Notes under the pieces: generated by a model
The model's input: the letters and a program-made list of their open reading frames with translations, nothing else
Databases searched by the model: none
What the model was told of the DNA's origin: nothing
Assembly (NCBI GenBank): GCA_002897935.1
Contig: BDTA01000111.1
Span: 1 to 33,434, forward strand
Direction of reading: 5' to 3'
Origin: a bacterium BMS3Abin08
GTDB lineage: Bacteria > Nitrospirota > Thermodesulfovibrionia > Thermodesulfovibrionales > JdFR-85
DNA: 33,434 nt
Made by a program: the position numbers and the translations under genes
Shown here: one piece after another, positions 30,550 to 33,434 of the stretch
Layout: every line of letters begins with the position of its first letter
Position numbering within the stretch: the stretch's first letter is position 1

Positions 30550-32694
30550 TTAAAAAAATTGTCCTCCCATCAGAAGAAGAATTAAAGTGATGATAACATA
30601 CATTGCATAGGTGTTTACACTGCCGCTGTGAATTTTCGCTATCCGGCCCGATACAGTCCTGAGCATTGAAACCACTGGTTGCAGAATCAAACGTTCCGTT
30701 ATATGGACCTCTCTTCTTTCCTTGGTAATGGCTGTCCTGAAGTGCTCCGCTACAGCCTCCTTGGTTTCTTTGGTTACAGTTGGATGGAAGACCGCACTGA
30801 AGATTATCCGTACAGGATTGGAAAAACCCGTAGCAGTGTATGTCATGTGGGAGGGCAATCTTCGCAATCCTCCGTCCCATGCGGGCTGATACCTCACTTT
30901 TCGCCTGCGTACCACTATCCTGAGCATTACCAGGGTTGCGCCGAGCAATAAAAGCAGCACTACAAAGGTATAGGATGTCGACATGGCAAAGACCACGGGA
31001 TTGCGCCTGCCGCCCCTGTGCAGGACCACTAGGCCCCTGCCGGGGAGCACGTCACTTCCCACCTGGGCGCCCAACTTATGAAAATCGGCAACGAAGGCCC
31101 TGCCGAACTTTTTATTCCCGCGGCCCACTGTAAAGAACGGCGGCACTAATGCATCCGCCGCACTTTCATGGACAATGGGGGTGACGGTCCTGTCCAGGAC
31201 CGGGATGACGTAAGTGGGGAAGATGCCGAAAACAATGCACAGGAGTGACAGGAACCCCATTGCGCTTCTCATCGACCAGGGTAATTCGACCGCCCGCCGG
31301 CTTGATTCCGACCTGCCCATCCCCAGGAAACTCATAGCAAAGGCCTTGACAAAGCAGGTGACCGCCAGGCCCGCAGTCAGCGCCAGCGCGGCGCCGGACA
31401 GGGCAAAAGTGATCTTGACGGGTATGGACAGCAGGGATGCACTCTGGAGCATGGTCTGGAGCGTCAGCCATTCACTCACAAAACCGTTAAAAGGCGGGAG
31501 GGCCGCGATGGAGAGTGCGCCGATCAGAAAAAACGCCGCAGTCCAGGGCATAAACCGGATCAACCCCCCGAGCCTGTTCATATCACGGCCACCGGTCTTC
31601 AGTTCTATCCCGCTGCTGCCAAGGAAGAGGAGTGTCTTGAACATGGAATGGTTGATCATATGATAGAGTGAGGCGATGAATGCAATGCCGGCAAGCACCG
31701 GATGCTGCGTGGCGGCAAACACCATACCCGCCCCCAGTCCGGCGGTGACGATGCCCATATTCTCTGTAGAACTGTGGGCCAGCATTTTCTTCATATCATT
31801 CTCGGTAGTGGCATAGAGGATGCCGAGCAGGGCGGAGAGACTACCCGTTATGAGCACCACTATCCCCGGACCAGCGTTCAGTGCGGGGAGGATGTCGGCA
31901 TTGATACGGATGATACCGTAGATGCCGAGATTGAGGGTGACCCCGGAAAGTATGGCGGAAAAGCTGCCCGGCGCGGCTGTATGGGCCCTGGGAAGCCAGG
32001 TATTGGCAGGGACCAACCCGGCCTTGACGCTAAAGCCGAAAAAGGTGAGCAGGAAGATCACCCAGCGCATGACGCCACCGATGGTACCTGCGTTTAATCT
32101 CAGGGAAGCGAAATCAAGGCCGCCCGAAGGCCCTGTTAGTAACAGAAATCCAAACACCACTGATATGAATCCGGCCTCACCCATGACCAGCATCAGGAAG
32201 CTCGCACGGGTGTTGTCCTGTTTTTCGTGTTCATAGTTTACCAGCAGGTAGCAGAGGATGGACATCACCTCCCAGGCCAGCAGGAATGAGAGGGCATCTG
32301 CGGCAATGAGCAGCAGGACAACAGAGGCAAAGAGGAGATGATAAAATATACTGAATGACCTCAGGCTGTAACGGCCGGAGTACCGCTGCATATAACGGGC
32401 GGAAAAGACCGAGACCGGAAGGAAGACAAGTCCCGCCATAAAGACGAACAGGGCTGAAAGACGGTCCATCCCGATGCCCATGGTTCCAAGTGAAGAGATC
32501 CTCCAGAGCTCCGCCTGAAACGGCTGGTTCGTAAAGAGACCGATGCCGCCGGCAATTAGTATGATTGCCGATGATATGGAGGCGATCCATGCGAGGACGG
32601 ACGGAGCACTACGTTCCGGGACTGCCATGGTCAGGACAATGCCTGCCGCGCAGGAAAGTATGAACAGTTCAAAGAGCAGGGCCATATCCATCAT
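30550..32694 (-). CDS. HyfB/HycC-like antiporter subunit
   Basis: The 714-residue protein is a proton-conducting membrane subunit of the NuoL/MrpA family, closest to hydrogenase-4 HyfB or HycC. It has about 14 helices, a Glu in the LLAWEVMSILCYLLV helix (about residue 141), the KAGLVPANTWLPRAHTAAPG segment that contains the conserved Lys, and NHSMFKTLLFLGSSGI. The C-terminal extension (about 150 residues) has one more helix pair. It overlaps the small-subunit gene by 4 bases (ATGA), so it is translationally coupled. It would couple redox at the hydrogenase to ion pumping. Confidence 0.85.
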   Translation of the reverse strand: MMDMALLFELFILSCAAGIVLTMAVPERSAPSVLAWIASISSAIILIAGGIGLFTNQPFQAELWRISSLGTMGIGMDRLSALFVFMAGLVFLPVSVFSARYMQRYSGRYSLRSFSIFYHLLFASVVLLLIAADALSFLLAWEVMSILCYLLVNYEHEKQDNTRASFLMLVMGEAGFISVVFGFLLLTGPSGGLDFASLRLNAGTIGGVMRWVIFLLTFFGFSVKAGLVPANTWLPRAHTAAPGSFSAILSGVTLNLGIYGIIRINADILPALNAGPGIVVLITGSLSALLGILYATTENDMKKMLAHSSTENMGIVTAGLGAGMVFAATQHPVLAGIAFIASLYHMINHSMFKTLLFLGSSGIELKTGGRDMNRLGGLIRFMPWTAAFFLIGALSIAALPPFNGFVSEWLTLQTMLQSASLLSIPVKITFALSGAALALTAGLAVTCFVKAFAMSFLGMGRSESSRRAVELPWSMRSAMGFLSLLCIVFGIFPTYVIPVLDRTVTPIVHESAADALVPPFFTVGRGNKKFGRAFVADFHKLGAQVGSDVLPGRGLVVLHRGGRRNPVVFAMSTSYTFVVLLLLLGATLVMLRIVVRRRKVRYQPAWDGGLRRLPSHMTYTATGFSNPVRIIFSAVFHPTVTKETKEAVAEHFRTAITKERREVHITERLILQPVVSMLRTVSGRIAKIHSGSVNTYAMYVIITLILLLMGGQFF

Positions 32695-33434
32695 TGTGCG
32701 TCCCTCCGGTCACCCGGCCCGGGTGATGTTGACGGATCCGGGTCTTTCCTGCCGGCCGCAAGGAGCAGGCCGTGAATGATCGCCAGGGGCGGCGGCGGAC
32801 AGCCCGGCACCGCTATGTCCACAGGGAGGAATCCCGGGACACCGCTACCTGACGCAAACCCCGGACCAAAGATACCGCCCGAGAGGGCACATGTCCCCAC
32901 GGCCATCACCACCTTGGGTCCGGGCATTGCCTCGAACGCCTTTTTCAGCGGCAGTTTCATGTGTTCGGTTACAGGCCCGGCCAGCAGCAGCAGGTCGGCG
33001 GCCCTTGGTGTCGGTGTAATAAAAAAGCCGAGACGATGTATATCGTAGTACGGCTTGGTGATCTGTGAGACCTCGCTCAGACAGGCGTTGCATGCACCCC
33101 CGTCCACAACCCTGATGTGGAGGGAACGGCGGCAGGTCTTTTCCACCCCCACGGGATCAACGGCATCTCTCTGTATTTTATATGCCCATTCATAACCCCC
33201 GGACGTTTTGACGAGTATGTCTCCGGAAGGGGACAGACACCTTGAACAGTGTATGCACCTGCTGTAATCCACGGATACACGGTCATCGCGGACAGCAATC
33301 GCATCGGCCGGGCAGGCGAAATCCGCCGGTTTTTTATCTCCGGCAGGTCCTCCTCCTTCCGGCCGTCCCGGTGAGACTCCCGGTGAACGCTCTTCAACCT
33401 TTGGATAGTGTGTGGTCCTGATACCTGTTTTCAG
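32691..33434 (-). CDS. Hydrogenase small subunit (HyfI/HycG-like) with ferredoxin segment, 5'-partial
   Basis: The frame stays open to the window edge, so the gene starts beyond 33434; a GTG at 33272 is internal. The visible 247 residues have a ferredoxin-like N-terminal part and a NuoB/HycG-type domain. The ferredoxin segment has FACPADAI and CIHCSRC, enough Cys for one 4Fe-4S cluster; the second set is absent (LSPSGD replaces a Cys). The small-subunit domain has GGACNACLSE, AVGTCALSGGIF and PGCPPPP, giving the four Cys of the proximal cluster in hydrogenase-style spacing rather than the CC pair of complex I. It belongs to a group 4-type energy-converting complex with the HyfB-like gene. Confidence 0.85.
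   Translation of the reverse strand: MKTGIRTTHYPKVEERSPGVSPGRPEGGGPAGDKKPADFACPADAIAVRDDRVSVDYSRCIHCSRCLSPSGDILVKTSGGYEWAYKIQRDAVDPVGVEKTCRRSLHIRVVDGGACNACLSEVSQITKPYYDIHRLGFFITPTPRAADLLLLAGPVTEHMKLPLKKAFEAMPGPKVVMAVGTCALSGGIFGPGFASGSGVPGFLPVDIAVPGCPPPPLAIIHGLLLAAGRKDPDPSTSPGPGDRRDAQ

Noticed and set aside
1-33434. CRISPR array, tRNA or rRNA genes
   Set aside because: The repeats seen are dispersed palindromes, not regularly spaced units, and no cloverleaf or rRNA motif was recognised.

Overview
The window is bacterial DNA of moderate GC content from a Gram-negative, probably anaerobic or microaerophilic organism. The evidence is a group-4-type hydrogenase/antiporter module, a sigma-54 two-component system, NhaD/ArsB-like permeases and universal stress proteins. 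The flavour suggests Nitrospirota, Desulfobacterota or a similar lineage, but I cannot fix the taxon from this sequence.

Region 1 (1 to about 13,330) is accessory DNA with nearly every gene on the + strand. It reads as the worn part of an integron gene-cassette array with no integrase in view. Small unrelated genes follow one another: MazEF-like, RelB/ParE-like, VapBC and HicAB toxin-antitoxin pairs, HisC, a methyltransferase, a secreted nuclease, a flavin-binding-fold protein, a VOC protein, an ICMT-like methyltransferase, a DUF6544-like protein and NhaA. Six open frames (ends 2461, 3720, 7083, 9440, 10628, 12923) finish with a TAA stop inside ATAAC, the usual R'' half of an attC site. Matching R' ends (GTTATGC, GTTAGGC, GTTATGT) with complementary arms are visible at 9435-9502, 10623-10790 and 11647-11734. 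Broken genes lie between the intact ones: GrpB-like, GNAT, ParE, cystathionine gamma-synthase-like, and a group II intron maturase on the opposite strand. REP-like double hairpins are scattered through the region, one of them inside an attC site. A REP-associated transposase remnant opens the window.

Region 2 (13,331-16,310) is a transition zone with a small membrane protein gene on the minus strand, a YbjQ-like gene, an Smr-domain gene and three MITE-like elements with terminal inverted repeats.

Region 3 (16,360-22,252) looks like ordinary chromosome. A CBS-domain gene is followed by two tandem, closely related NhaD/ArsB-like permeases. The second permease is preceded by an 11-codon relic of a duplicated CBS gene. 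A three-gene unit follows (TSUP permease, small membrane protein, tandem universal stress protein) that ends at a strong terminator.

Region 4 (22,272-33,434) is on the minus strand: a SLC13-type permease with TrkA_C domains, a Usp-like gene, a sigma-54 response regulator and its histidine kinase, a dynamin-like GTPase, a HyfB-like antiporter subunit and a hydrogenase small subunit cut by the window edge. The Usp-like gene carries a textbook -24/-12 promoter and an upstream palindrome TGTTGC-N5-GCAACA. The same palindrome recurs at the start of the kinase gene, so the two-component system probably activates the Usp-like gene and may control itself.
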